From the NCBI GenBank assembly GCA_024128875.1, contig JAMYFF010000001.1, positions 186,001 to 250,000 on the forward strand: a DNA stretch of 64,000 bases. Direction: 5' to 3'. This DNA is from Salinilacustrithrix flava (GTDB lineage: Bacteria; Actinomycetota; Acidimicrobiia; Acidimicrobiales; Salinilacustritrichaceae). The notes under the pieces are model-generated. The model searched no databases, was not told the DNA's origin, and saw only the letters and a list, made by a program, of their open reading frames with translations. Both the position numbers and the translations under genes were made by a program. The number at the start of each line of letters is the position of its first letter. Within the stretch, counting starts at the first letter, position 1. This document shows, piece by piece, positions 56,160 through 64,000 of this stretch.

Positions 56160-58918
56160 CGGGCGACCTCCACGCGGACATCGGTGACCACGGCGGAGGC
56201 ATCGATGAGCTCAGCGGCCTGGCCCCCGGGCTGGAGGAACGCGAGCAGCGCTGCGCCCTTGGGCACGGTGCCCGACGGGCGGACCGGCACGGTGACCGAG
56301 CCCCGACCGCCCTCGCGGTTGGACACGGTGACCTGGCCGTCGGCCTCGACGCCGAGGCGGTCGAAGTCGTGGGGGTGCAGGTGCAGCACGGCGCCGGGCG
56401 CCAGCTTCGCCAGCGAGCGCGATGCCTGGGTGGTGGTGCCGAGGTCGTAGAGCTTGCGCGTGGTGAGCAGGCGCAGTGAGTAGGTGTCCGGCGACGGGAC
56501 GGCGACCGCGGTGGCCGAGAACCGCACGGGTGCGGGCAGGCCCGGTCCGGCCGGCTCGCCCTCGTCGTCGGCGACCGGCTCGACGCCGTCGCCCTCGTCG
56601 GGCGTGGCGGCGTCGGCGGCTTCGGCGTCGGCCTGGGCCTCGGTCGCTTCGGCCTCCGCCTCGGCCTCGCCGGCCTCGGTGTCGGCGGCTTCGGCCTCGG
56701 CGGCCGCTTCCGCGGCCTCGGGATCGACGTCGGCGGTGGGCTCCTCGTCGCCGCCCGAGGTCTGCAGTCCGACCGGGTCCTCGGCGGTGCGGGCGTCGGT
56801 GCGGGCGTCGTCTCGGTCCAGCGGTACGAGCACGCCGTCGATGCCGACGCCCTCCGCGGTGAGGCCGTGGTGCGAGGGGGCGACCCGGGCGAGCTCGGCG
56901 AAGACGTCGTCGAGGCTCTCGAGGCCGAGGTCGTCGCCGAGGCGGTACGCGAGCTCGGCGGCGATGACCCAGTCGGCGCGGGCGGTGCCGGGGGGCGTCA
57001 CCTTCTGGGACAGGCGGCTGATGCGGCCCTCGATGTTGGTGGTGGTCCCGTCCGACTCGGCGTAGCCGGCGGCGGGCAGCACGATGTCGGCCTGGCGGAC
57101 CGAGGGGTTCGGCAGGGTGTCGACGGCCACGACGGTGCGGGCCCCCGCCAGCGCCCGGCGGGCCAGGTCGTGGTCCGGGAAGTCCGACAGCGGATCGGCC
57201 CCGAGCAGGACGAGGACGTCGAGCTTGCCGTCGGCCGCAGCGTTCAGGATGCCCTCGGTGTCGAGCCCGCGGTCGCTCGGCACGGTGGACCAGTGGTCGT
57301 GGAACCACTCGCGGCCGTCGTCGAGGGAGACGCTGCCGGGGAGCATGCCCGGCGCCAGGCCGGCGGCGAGGGCGCCGTGCACGTTGCCGCGGCGCAGGCC
57401 GGACAGGAAGCGGACGTCGTCGAGGCCCTCGGCCAGGCGGCTGGCCGCCGAGGCCACGAGGTCGCCGCGGTCGGCGAGGTTGCCCCGGCCGAGGATGACG
57501 GTGACCGGACCGGACCGCACGGCGGTGCCGGCGGCGGCGAGGGCGGCGGCGCCGATGCCGCCGGCATCGGCGGGCGACTCGGCCAGCAGCTGGGCCACGA
57601 CGTCGGCGACGGCACCGGGGCCGTGCACGAGCGAGTGGGCAGCGAGGCCGGTGACGCCGGTTGCATGGGGCACGACCTCGACGAGGGTGACGCCGTCCTC
57701 GACGACCGCGTGGCGGAGGCGCAGGTACAGGACCGGCAGCTCCTCCTTCGGGTCGACGCCGAGGACCACGACCGTGCCGCCCGGGGCGCACGCCTGGTCG
57801 ATGGTGGCGCGGGGCAGGCCGAGCACGGCCTCGGCCGGCAGGCCGTCGCCGAGCTGGGCGTCGACGTTGTCGGTGCCGATGACGCCCTTGGCCAGCTTGG
57901 CCCAGGCGTAGGCGGACTCGTTGGTGAGCTGGGCGCCGCCGATGACCCCGACGCCGGAGGGACCCGAGGAGGCGAGGGCGGCCTCGATCGCACCGGCGGC
58001 CCGGCCGAGCGCGTCGGACCACGTGGCGGTGACGTGGCCCTCATCCGCGCGCAGCAGCGGCTCGCCCAGGCGCCCCTCGGCGTGGATGGACTCGAAGTCG
58101 AAGCGGCCCTTGTCGCAGAGCCAGCCCCAGTTGACGGCGTCGACGTCGACGCCCTGGTAGCGCAGCACCTGGTTGCGGCTGGACTGGACGGCGACCCGGC
58201 AGCCCACCGAGCACGAGGTGCACGTGGACTCGACCTGGTCGAGGTCCCAGGGGCGGGCCTTGAACCGGTAGGCCCGGGAGGTGAGCGCGCCGACCGGGCA
58301 GATCTGGACGGTGTTGCCCGAGAAGTACGAGGCGAAGGGCTCGTCGGGGAACGTGTTGACCTGGGTCTGCGCGCCCCGGTCGATGAAGTGGATGAGCGGG
58401 TCGCCGGCGACCTCGTCGGCGAAGCGGGTGCAGCGGTCGCACAGGATGCAGCGCTCGCGGTCGAGGTCGACGAGGTCCGAGATCGGGATCGGCTTCTCGA
58501 AGTGGACCTTCTCCTCGATGAACCGGGACTCGCCGGGGCCGTGGGAGTACGCCTGGTCCTGCAGGGGGCACTCGCCGCCCTTGTCGCACACCGGGCAGTC
58601 GAGGGGGTGGTTGGCGAGCAGGAACTCGAGCACGCCCTCCTGGGCCTTCTTGGCCATGTCCGAGTCGGTGACCACGGTCATGCCCTCGGAGGCGGGGATC
58701 ATGCACGAGGGCTGCAGCGCCGGGCCGCGCCCGGTATCGATCTCGACCAGGCACATGCGGCACATGCCCACCGGGTTCATGCGGGGGTGCCAGCAGAAGC
58801 GCGGGATGTAGGTGCCGGTGCGCTCGGCCGCGGCGATGACGAGCTCGCCATCCTCGGCCTCGACCTCGCGCCCGTCGATCGTGATCTTCACGGAGGTCTT
58901 CGATTCAGCGTCAGACAT
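56156..58918 (-). CDS. nuoG: NADH-quinone oxidoreductase subunit G with acidic insertion
   Basis: A 920-residue NADH-module subunit with several Fe-S clusters. The N-terminal [2Fe-2S] motif includes NPVGMCRMCLVEID. HPLDCPVCDKGGECPLQDQA is the N5/N4 region, CILCDRCTRF and CTSCSVGC add further clusters, and a molybdopterin-oxidoreductase-like domain follows. Near residues 745-800 there is an Ala/Glu-only stretch (EAAEAAAEAEAADTEAGEAE and on) inside the C-terminal part. Start ATG 58918 gives MSDAESKTS. It lies 107 bases after nuoF. Confidence 0.94.
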   Translation of the reverse strand: MSDAESKTSVKITIDGREVEAEDGELVIAAAERTGTYIPRFCWHPRMNPVGMCRMCLVEIDTGRGPALQPSCMIPASEGMTVVTDSDMAKKAQEGVLEFLLANHPLDCPVCDKGGECPLQDQAYSHGPGESRFIEEKVHFEKPIPISDLVDLDRERCILCDRCTRFADEVAGDPLIHFIDRGAQTQVNTFPDEPFASYFSGNTVQICPVGALTSRAYRFKARPWDLDQVESTCTSCSVGCRVAVQSSRNQVLRYQGVDVDAVNWGWLCDKGRFDFESIHAEGRLGEPLLRADEGHVTATWSDALGRAAGAIEAALASSGPSGVGVIGGAQLTNESAYAWAKLAKGVIGTDNVDAQLGDGLPAEAVLGLPRATIDQACAPGGTVVVLGVDPKEELPVLYLRLRHAVVEDGVTLVEVVPHATGVTGLAAHSLVHGPGAVADVVAQLLAESPADAGGIGAAALAAAGTAVRSGPVTVILGRGNLADRGDLVASAASRLAEGLDDVRFLSGLRRGNVHGALAAGLAPGMLPGSVSLDDGREWFHDHWSTVPSDRGLDTEGILNAAADGKLDVLVLLGADPLSDFPDHDLARRALAGARTVVAVDTLPNPSVRQADIVLPAAGYAESDGTTTNIEGRISRLSQKVTPPGTARADWVIAAELAYRLGDDLGLESLDDVFAELARVAPSHHGLTAEGVGIDGVLVPLDRDDARTDARTAEDPVGLQTSGGDEEPTADVDPEAAEAAAEAEAADTEAGEAEAEAEATEAQADAEAADAATPDEGDGVEPVADDEGEPAGPGLPAPVRFSATAVAVPSPDTYSLRLLTTRKLYDLGTTTQASRSLAKLAPGAVLHLHPHDFDRLGVEADGQVTVSNREGGRGSVTVPVRPSGTVPKGAALLAFLQPGGQAAELIDASAVVTDVRVEVAR

Positions 58919-58975
58919 GAGCACCCCCGCCCAGCACGGTCGCCGTCGGGAGCGCCAGCGAGCAGGCGACAGCGT

Positions 58976-59004
58976 TTCGAGCCTCGAACGGCCCACAGGG
59001 GCCG
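58976..59004 (-). promoter_or_regulatory. Two hairpins in the nuoF-nuoG gap
   Basis: TTCGA/TCGAA (58976-58988, three-base loop) is followed directly by CGGCCC/GGGCCG (58989-59004, four-base loop). They sit 22 bases after the nuoF stop in an otherwise tightly packed operon. They may attenuate or protect mRNA. Nothing else is seen in this 107-base gap. Confidence 0.4.
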
Positions 59005-59025
59005 GAGGGCGAGATAGCCGTGGAA

Positions 59026-60393
59026 CTAGACACCGGCCGGGGCTCCTTCGGGCGGCAGGTAGGCCTTGCCGTTGATGGTCACCGAGGTGGGGACGTCGCC
59101 GCCGCCGCAGTAGGCCTGGAACTCGGGCTTGAACCGCATGATGGCGCTGGCGATGGGGCTGACCGCGGAGGGCCCGAGCGGGCAGATCGTGGTCTGCTTC
59201 GGCGGCCAGGCGATCGACGGCGAGATGTTGTCGCACAGGTCCAGCAGCAGGGCGATGTCCTCGGGCCGGCCCTGCCCGTCGAGCATGCGGCGCAGCACCT
59301 TCTCGAGCCAGCTGGTGCCCTCGCGGCACGGCGTGCACTTGCCGCAGGACTCGCGCGCGAAGAACCGCACGACCCGCCACGCGGCCTTCACCGCGTCGGT
59401 GGTCTCGTCCATCACGACGATGGCACCGGAGCCGAGCATGGAGCCGGCCGCACCGACGGCGCCGGCCTCGAGGGGCAGGTCGAGGTGCTCCTCGTAGAAC
59501 CACGGGGCCGAGGCACCACCGGGGATGAACGCCTTCAGCGTGTGGTTGCCCCGGATGCCACCGCAGTGGCCGTAGATGAGGTCGCGGAAGGTGGTGGTGC
59601 CGAACTCGACCTCGTGCACGCCGGGCTTCTTCACGTGCCCGGACACGGCGAACATGCGCGTGCCCCGGCTGCTCTCGGCGCCGTACGCGGTGTAGGCCTC
59701 GGCGCCGTTGCGGATGATCCAGGGGACGTTGGCCATCGTCTCGACGTTGTTGACGATGGTGGGCTGCATGTAGAGGCCCTTGGCGGCCGGGAAGTACGGC
59801 GGCTTCAGGCGGGGCATGCCGCGGTTGCCCTCGAGGGACTCGATGAGCGCGGTCTCCTCGCCGACGATGTAGGCGCCCGCGCCCCAGTGCAGGACGATGT
59901 CGCAGGAGAAGCTCGAGCCGAGGATGTCCTTGCCGACCAGGCCGGCGGCGTAGGCCTCGTTCAGGGCGGCGGCGATGCGCTCCTGGGCCAGGGCCATCTC
60001 GCCCCGGACGTACAGGAATGCCTGGGCGCACCCGGTGGCGTAGGCGCCGATGAGCACGCCTTCGATCAGCTGGTGGGGGTCGCGCTCCATGAGGAGGCGG
60101 TCCTTGTAGGTGCCCGGCTCGGACTCGTCGCCGTTGACCACGAAGTACCGCGGCCACACGCCGGGCGGGCAGAAGCCCCACTTGACGCCGGCGGGGAAGC
60201 CGGCGCCGCCGCGGCCGAGGAGCGACGCCTCCTTGATCTCGGCGTGCACGTCCTCGGGGTGCATCTGGAGCGCCTTGCGCAGGGCGGCGTAGCCCTCGGT
60301 GGCCTCGTAGCGCTCGATCGTGTGGGCGTCGTCGTACTGGAAGCGTCCCGTGATCATCTGCGGCACGGTGCGGGCGGTGGCCTGGTCGCTCAT
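59026..60393 (-). CDS. nuoF: NADH-quinone oxidoreductase subunit F (FMN, NADH-binding)
   Basis: A 455-residue subunit that binds NADH and FMN and a [4Fe-4S] cluster (N3). Motifs: LLGRGGAGFPAGVKWGF (NADH-binding Gly loop), VVNGDESEPGTYKDRLLME, GAGAYIVGEETALIESLEG and the cluster site SCGKCTPCREGTSWLEKVL. It is the only nuoF in the window. The ATG overlaps the nuoE stop (ATGA). Confidence 0.97.
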   Translation of the reverse strand: MSDQATARTVPQMITGRFQYDDAHTIERYEATEGYAALRKALQMHPEDVHAEIKEASLLGRGGAGFPAGVKWGFCPPGVWPRYFVVNGDESEPGTYKDRLLMERDPHQLIEGVLIGAYATGCAQAFLYVRGEMALAQERIAAALNEAYAAGLVGKDILGSSFSCDIVLHWGAGAYIVGEETALIESLEGNRGMPRLKPPYFPAAKGLYMQPTIVNNVETMANVPWIIRNGAEAYTAYGAESSRGTRMFAVSGHVKKPGVHEVEFGTTTFRDLIYGHCGGIRGNHTLKAFIPGGASAPWFYEEHLDLPLEAGAVGAAGSMLGSGAIVVMDETTDAVKAAWRVVRFFARESCGKCTPCREGTSWLEKVLRRMLDGQGRPEDIALLLDLCDNISPSIAWPPKQTTICPLGPSAVSPIASAIMRFKPEFQAYCGGGDVPTSVTINGKAYLPPEGAPAGV

Positions 60394-61016
60394 GCCGGTG
60401 CGTCCTCGGGATCGTCCTTCGGGGTCATCCAGACGGGTTGGCCGCACTCGCCGGGCACGGCCGCACCGGCGCGGCGATCGGCGGGGATGGACTGGCGGAC
60501 GCGGGCGAGCGTGCCGTGCTTGGGGATCTCGTGCGCCCGGCGGCCGGCGCGAAGGTCCTCGAGGAGCTGGTCGGCCTCGTCGGTGCTGATCTTGTGGAAG
60601 TAGCGGTAGTTGACCGTGAGGCACGGCGCCTCGGTGCAGGCAGCGATGCACTCGACGTCTTCGAGGGTGAACATGCCGTCCGCGGTGGTGGAGCCGGGAC
60701 GGATGTCGAGGCGGTCCTCGAGGTGGTGCAGCAGCTCCTCACCGCCCATGAGCATGCAGGCGATGTTGGTGCACACGTTGACGAGGTAGTCCCCCACCGG
60801 CTCGCGCTTGAACATCTCGTAGAAGCTGGCGGTGCCGATGACCTCGGCCGGCGTGTGGTCGATGAGCTCCGCGATGTGGACCATCGCGTCCTCGGCCAGG
60901 TGGCCGTCCTGCTCCTGGGCCAGGTGCAGGAGGGGGATCAGCGCCGACTTGGGATGCGGGTACCGACCGATGATCTCCTTGGCGAGGATCGTGTTCTCGG
61001 CAGTGAACCGGGGCAT
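60390..61016 (-). CDS. nuoE: NADH-quinone oxidoreductase subunit E ([2Fe-2S])
   Basis: A 208-residue thioredoxin-fold subunit of the NADH module, first gene of set 2. [2Fe-2S] ligands lie in VCTNIACMLMG and ECIAACTEAPCLTVN. The N-terminal RYPHPKSALIPLLHLAQEQD is typical. The C-terminal ~35 residues extend beyond the core. AAGGA lies nine bases before the ATG at 61016; an earlier in-frame TTG (61034) is less likely. Confidence 0.95.
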   Translation of the reverse strand: MPRFTAENTILAKEIIGRYPHPKSALIPLLHLAQEQDGHLAEDAMVHIAELIDHTPAEVIGTASFYEMFKREPVGDYLVNVCTNIACMLMGGEELLHHLEDRLDIRPGSTTADGMFTLEDVECIAACTEAPCLTVNYRYFHKISTDEADQLLEDLRAGRRAHEIPKHGTLARVRQSIPADRRAGAAVPGECGQPVWMTPKDDPEDAPA

Positions 61017-61081
61017 CGTCGTGAATCCTTGCACAAGCGTCGGAGGACGCCCGAACGTCGGGGGTGGGCCGCGAATCGGGC

Positions 61082-61111
61082 ACGCTACCCCTGGCCCCCG
61101 GCTCGGGTCAG
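61082..61111 (-). promoter_or_regulatory. Candidate promoter of nuo set 2
   Basis: On the minus strand CTGACC (61111-61106) and TAGCGT (61087-61082) are separated by 18 bases and lie in the gap between the rhodanese-like gene and nuoE. A leader of about 58 bases with a Shine-Dalgarno sequence follows. Thus set 2 appears to have its own start, unlike the leaderless set 1. Confidence 0.5.
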
Positions 61112-61530
61112 ATCCGCGGTCGCGGCGCGGGTGGCGGGCTCAGATCAGGTGGCTCGGGCCCGGATGCGGGCACGCGATCGGCGGCGACCAGCGCCTGGTA
61201 GCCGCCGCGCAGGTCGGTGACGTCGGGCAGGCCGAGGTCGAGCAGCGTCCCGACGGCCAGCGTCGAGCTGAACCCCTCGTTGCACACGACCACGACCCGG
61301 CGGCCCGGCGTCGCCTCGTCGATGCGGTGCGGGCTCGTCGGGTCGAGCCGCCACTCGAGCACGTTGCGGTCGATCACCACCGATCCGAGCAGCGAGCCGT
61401 CCCGGCGCCGCTGCGCCACCGGTCGGATGTCGACGACGAGCGCGCCGGCGCCGAGCTCGTCGGCGAGGGCGTCGGCATCGACCTGGCGGTAGCGCCGCCG
61501 GATGGTGGCGAGCAGGAGGTCGACCCCCAC
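61108..61530 (-). CDS. Rhodanese-like domain protein
   Basis: A 140-residue single rhodanese domain. The order is DADALADELGAGALVVDIRP (first strand and CH2A-like turn), then GSVVIDRNVLEWRLDP, VVVVCNEGFSSTLAVGTLLD with the Cys (in VCNEGFSS) at the expected active-site loop, and LRGGYQAL. The active loop CNEGFSS suggests sulfur transfer is possible. The GTG at 61530 is taken; an in-frame GTG at 61554 lies inside a 16-base palindrome (61544-61559). Confidence 0.8.
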   Translation of the reverse strand: MGVDLLLATIRRRYRQVDADALADELGAGALVVDIRPVAQRRRDGSLLGSVVIDRNVLEWRLDPTSPHRIDEATPGRRVVVVCNEGFSSTLAVGTLLDLGLPDVTDLRGGYQALVAADRVPASGPEPPDLSPPPAPRPRI

Positions 61531-61543
61531 GGACGAGGCGGGC

Positions 61544-61559
61544 GGTCCGTGCACGGACC
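61544..61559. promoter_or_regulatory. 16-base perfect palindrome before the rhodanese-like gene
   Basis: GGTCCGTGCACGGACC is fully self-complementary. It lies between the ABC transporter stop (61584) and the rhodanese start (61530). It may be an operator or a hairpin; chance is possible in GC-rich DNA. Confidence 0.3.
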
Positions 61560-61583
61560 AGACCGTAGCGGTGCCCCAGCTGC

Positions 61584-63488
61584 CTAGATCAGCGAGTCCA
61601 GCCACGCCCGGTGGAGGTCGCCGTAGGCGCCGGCCCCGGTGCGCAGGTCCGCCGGCGTGCCGTCCTCGACGATGCGGCCGTCGTCGACCACCAGGATGCG
61701 GTCGGCGATCTCCACGGTCGTGAGGCGGTGGGCGATGATGATCGCGGTCCGGTCGGCCAGCAGGGTGCGCAGCGCCCGCTGGACGAGGCGCTCGCTCGGG
61801 ATGTCGAGGGAGCTGGTGGCCTCGTCGAGGATGAGCACGGCGGGGTCGGCGAGGAAGGCCCGGGCGAACGCGAGCAGCTGGCGCTGTCCGGCCGACAGGC
61901 GGGCCCCCTTGGCCTGGATGTCGGTGTCGTAGCCCTGCGGGAGGGCCCGGATGAAGCCGTCGGCCCCGATCGCCTCGGCTGCGGACTCGATCTCGGCCCG
62001 GCTCGCGCCCGGACGCCCGAATGCGATGTTCTCGGCCACGGTGCCGCTGAACAGGAAGCTCTCCTGGGTGACCACGACCACCGCCCGACGCAGGTCGTCC
62101 TCGGTGAGGTCCGTGAGGGGCACGCCATCGAGGCAGACGGTGCCCGCCGTCGGGTCCCAGAACCGGGCGGTGAGCCGGGCGATGGTGGACTTGCCCGCGC
62201 CCGTCTGGCCCACGACGGCCACCGTCTGCCCGGCCGGCACGACGAGGTCGAGGTCGTGGAGGACGACCTCGTCGCCGTAGGCGAAGCGCACCCCGCCGAA
62301 CGTGATGGCGCCGGCGGCCTCGGGCAGGGGCACCGGGTCGACCGGAGGTGCGACCGTGGGCTCCTCGTCGAGGACCCCGGACAGCTTCTCGGTGGCCGCG
62401 GCCGCCGCCTGGAACAGGTTGTAGAACTGGCTCAGCTCCTGCATCGGCTCGAAGAACCGGCGGAGGTAGAGCACGAAGGAGGCGAGCACGCCGATCTCGA
62501 TGGCGCCGTCGACCACCCGGCTCCCGCCGTAGAGCAGCACGACGGCCACCGTGACCCGGCCGGCGAGCTGCACGCCCGGCCCGTAGATGGCGGCGAGCCG
62601 GGCCGACCACACGTTGGCGTCGCGGTAGCGGCCGTCGAGGTCCTCGAAGATCTCCTGGTTGCGCCGCTCCCGCCGGAACGACTGCACGGCCTGGATGCCT
62701 CCGAGGGACTCCACGAAGTGGACGATGACCAGGGCGATGGCCTCGCGGGTCGCCCGGTAGGCCCGCTCGGAGTGGTGGCGGAACCAGCGGGTCAGCAGCC
62801 ACAGCACGGGCACCACGGACAGCGATGCCAGGGCCAGCAGCGGATCGAGGACGACGAGGATGATCGTGATGCCGGCGAGGGTCAGCGACGAGGTGGTGAG
62901 CTGGAGCAGCCCGTGCCCGAGCAGCTCGGCGATGGCGTCGACGTCGCTGGTCTGGCGGGAGATCACCCGGCCCGACGTGTAGCGCTGGTGGAAGCTCAGG
63001 CTGAGCGCGGCGAAGTGCTGCGACAGGCGCCGGCGGATGTCGACGATGACGTCCTGGCCGATGCGGCCCGACACGAGCAGGAAGGCGTTGAAGGTGGCGG
63101 CGGCGACCACCGTCGCCACGAGGTAGCCGGTGACGACCGTGAGGAGGGGGCGCAGGGACCCGCTGCCGCCCTCGAGCAGCGGGGGGATGCCCTCGTCGAT
63201 GGCCTGGCCCACGAACCACGGGCCCGACAGGTGGGCAACCATGTTCACCGCGATCAGGGCGGTGGCCCACCCCATCGCCCGACGGTGCGGCGCGATCAGC
63301 GAGCCCAGCAGGTGCCGGCTGCGGGCTCGCAGCAGGGTGGCGAGGCCGCCCTCCACGTCGTCGACGTCCTCGGCGGCCACACCGCGCCAGGAGTCGATGA
63401 CCTCGTCGCCCGTCGTATCGGTCCCGACCAGGTCGATGCCGACCGGGTCGTGCTCGTGGCCTTCGTCCTCGAGGGGGTGGAGGGTCAC
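61584..63488 (-). CDS. ABC exporter half-transporter, catalytically complete ATPase site
   Basis: A 634-residue protein with a six-helix export domain (about 70-360) and an ATPase domain. Walker A is [11 protein letters not shown], the signature [15 protein letters not shown] and Walker [12 protein letters not shown] with the catalytic Glu; the switch His is in [10 protein letters not shown]. The N-terminal ~45 residues are acidic. The GTG at 63488 overlaps the stop of the upstream half-transporter (GTGA), so the two proteins form a heterodimer. The cargo is unknown; lipid, drug or peptide export are possible. Confidence 0.92.
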   Translation of the reverse strand: MTLHPLEDEGHEHDPVGIDLVGTDTTGDEVIDSWRGVAAEDVDDVEGGLATLLRARSRHLLGSLIAPHRRAMGWATALIAVNMVAHLSGPWFVGQAIDEGIPPLLEGGSGSLRPLLTVVTGYLVATVVAAATFNAFLLVSGRIGQDVIVDIRRRLSQHFAALSLSFHQRYTSGRVISRQTSDVDAIAELLGHGLLQLTTSSLTLAGITIILVVLDPLLALASLSVVPVLWLLTRWFRHHSERAYRATREAIALVIVHFVESLGGIQAVQSFRRERRNQEIFEDLDGRYRDANVWSARLAAIYGPGVQLAGRVTVAVVLLYGGSRVVDGAIEIGVLASFVLYLRRFFEPMQELSQFYNLFQAAAAATEKLSGVLDEEPTVAPPVDPVPLPEAAGAITFGGVRFAYGDEVVLHDLDLVVPAGQTVAVVGQTGAGKSTIARLTARFWDPTAGTVCLDGVPLTDLTEDDLRRAVVVVTQESFLFSGTVAENIAFGRPGASRAEIESAAEAIGADGFIRALPQGYDTDIQAKGARLSAGQRQLLAFARAFLADPAVLILDEATSSLDIPSERLVQRALRTLLADRTAIIIAHRLTTVEIADRILVVDDGRIVEDGTPADLRTGAGAYGDLHRAWLDSLI

Positions 63489-64000
63489 GCGCGCACCCCT
63501 TCCTCGTCGTCGGCGGCCTGGGCGAGGATCTCCCGGTAGCGGGGCTCGGTGGCGAGGAGCTCGGTGTGGGTGCCCGTGGCCACGATCAGGCCATCGACCA
63601 GCAGCGCGGCCCGGTCGGCGAGGGCGATGGTGGAGGGTCGGTGCACGACCACGAGCGCGGTGCGGTCGGCCAGCAGCGGGCGGAGCCGGTGCTCGACCTC
63701 GGCCTCGGTGTGCACGTCGAGGGCGGAGAGCGGGTCGTCCAGCACCAGGATGCGCGGGCGGGCGATCACGGCCCGGGCCAGGGCCAGGCGCTGGCGCTGG
63801 CCGCCCGACAGGGTCATGCCCTGCTCGCCGATGCGGGTGTCCAGGCCCCACGGGAGGTCGTGGGCGAAGCCGGCCCGGGCGACGTCGAGGGCGGCGTCGA
63901 TGTCGGCGTCGGTGGCACCGGGGAGGCCGATGCGCAGGTTCTCGCGGACGCTGGCCGAGAAGAGGGTGGCCTCCTCGAAGGCCACGCTGACCTGGCCGCG
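63485..64000 (-). CDS. ABC exporter half-transporter (partial, start beyond window)
   Basis: Only the C-terminal ~170 residues are inside the window, and the frame stays open to base 64000. Visible: Q-loop [20 protein letters not shown], signature [15 protein letters not shown], Walker [13 protein letters not shown] and switch His [10 protein letters not shown]. Asp replaces the catalytic Glu after Walker B, the mark of a degenerate ATP site as in TM287/288- or BmrCD-type heterodimers. The membrane domain lies outside. Confidence 0.9.
   Translation of the reverse strand, partial: RGQVSVAFEEATLFSASVRENLRIGLPGATDADIDAALDVARAGFAHDLPWGLDTRIGEQGMTLSGGQRQRLALARAVIARPRILVLDDPLSALDVHTEAEVEHRLRPLLADRTALVVVHRPSTIALADRAALLVDGLIVATGTHTELLATEPRYREILAQAADDEEGVRA

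Overview
The window is high-GC chromosomal DNA of an actinobacterium. Class Acidimicrobiia is my best guess. The basis is: uniformly high-GC coding with many GTG starts, the tRNA-Trp/secE/nusG/rplK/rplA order, a HelD-type helicase, TAnnnT -10 boxes that often place the transcription start on the start codon, a NuoI of the kind seen in the second nuo cluster of actinobacteria, and three-helix Rieske and di-haem QcrC subunits. The taxonomy is inference; no rRNA or marker tree was available. I see no phage, insertion sequence, CRISPR array or replication origin. The DNA is densely coding and no gene-free stretch exceeds about 160 bases.

Layout. 0-5.4 kb (minus strand): tRNA-Thr, tRNA-Met, tuf, an ECF sigma/anti-sigma pair, tRNA-Trp, secE, nusG, rplK, rplA. 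5.4-16.2 kb: an unusual ATPase-like membrane protein, a GNAT acetyltransferase, tRNA-Tyr, yajQ, an M23 peptidase, htpX, a lone receiver protein, helD with a HAD phosphatase and a CHRD lipoprotein, then acetyl-CoA synthetase. 16.3-25.1 kb (plus strand): a nitroreductase, then a compact cytochrome bc / caa3-type oxidase operon (qcrC-qcrA-qcrB-ctaC-ctaD-small membrane protein-cytochrome c-ctaG) whose genes nearly all overlap by four bases or fewer. 25-31.4 kb: a TetR regulator with a fatty acid hydroxylase-type protein, a sulfotransferase-like protein, acyl-CoA dehydrogenase, an alpha/beta hydrolase, a nitronate monooxygenase-like protein and a glyoxalase-fold protein. 31.3-33.9 kb: an ABC exporter. 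33.9-61.0 kb (minus strand): two complex I gene sets, described below. 61.1-64 kb: a rhodanese-like protein and a heterodimeric ABC exporter that runs off the window.

The most notable content is respiratory. Set 1 (nuoA-B-C-D-H-I-J-K-L-M-N, 45.7 to 35.0 kb) has the quinone-reducing and membrane parts but no NADH module. Set 2 (nuoE-F-G-H-I-J-K-L-M-N, 61.0 to 47.9 kb) has the NADH module and a second, diverged membrane arm but no nuoA-D. Either the two sets share NuoA-D, or another nuoABCD lies outside this window. A MidA/NDUFAF7-type methyltransferase, known in other organisms to modify the NuoD homologue, sits just downstream of set 1. With the bc-caa3 operon, this one window encodes most of a chain from NADH to oxygen.

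Other points of interest are two families of short intergenic repeats. One sits in sense orientation just behind gene 3' ends; the other is shared by the rplK-rplA and nuoD-nuoH gaps. There is also a palindromic operator pair at the TetR gene, a tuf gene with codon use unlike its neighbours, and a protein with a Walker B-like segment but no recognisable P-loop.
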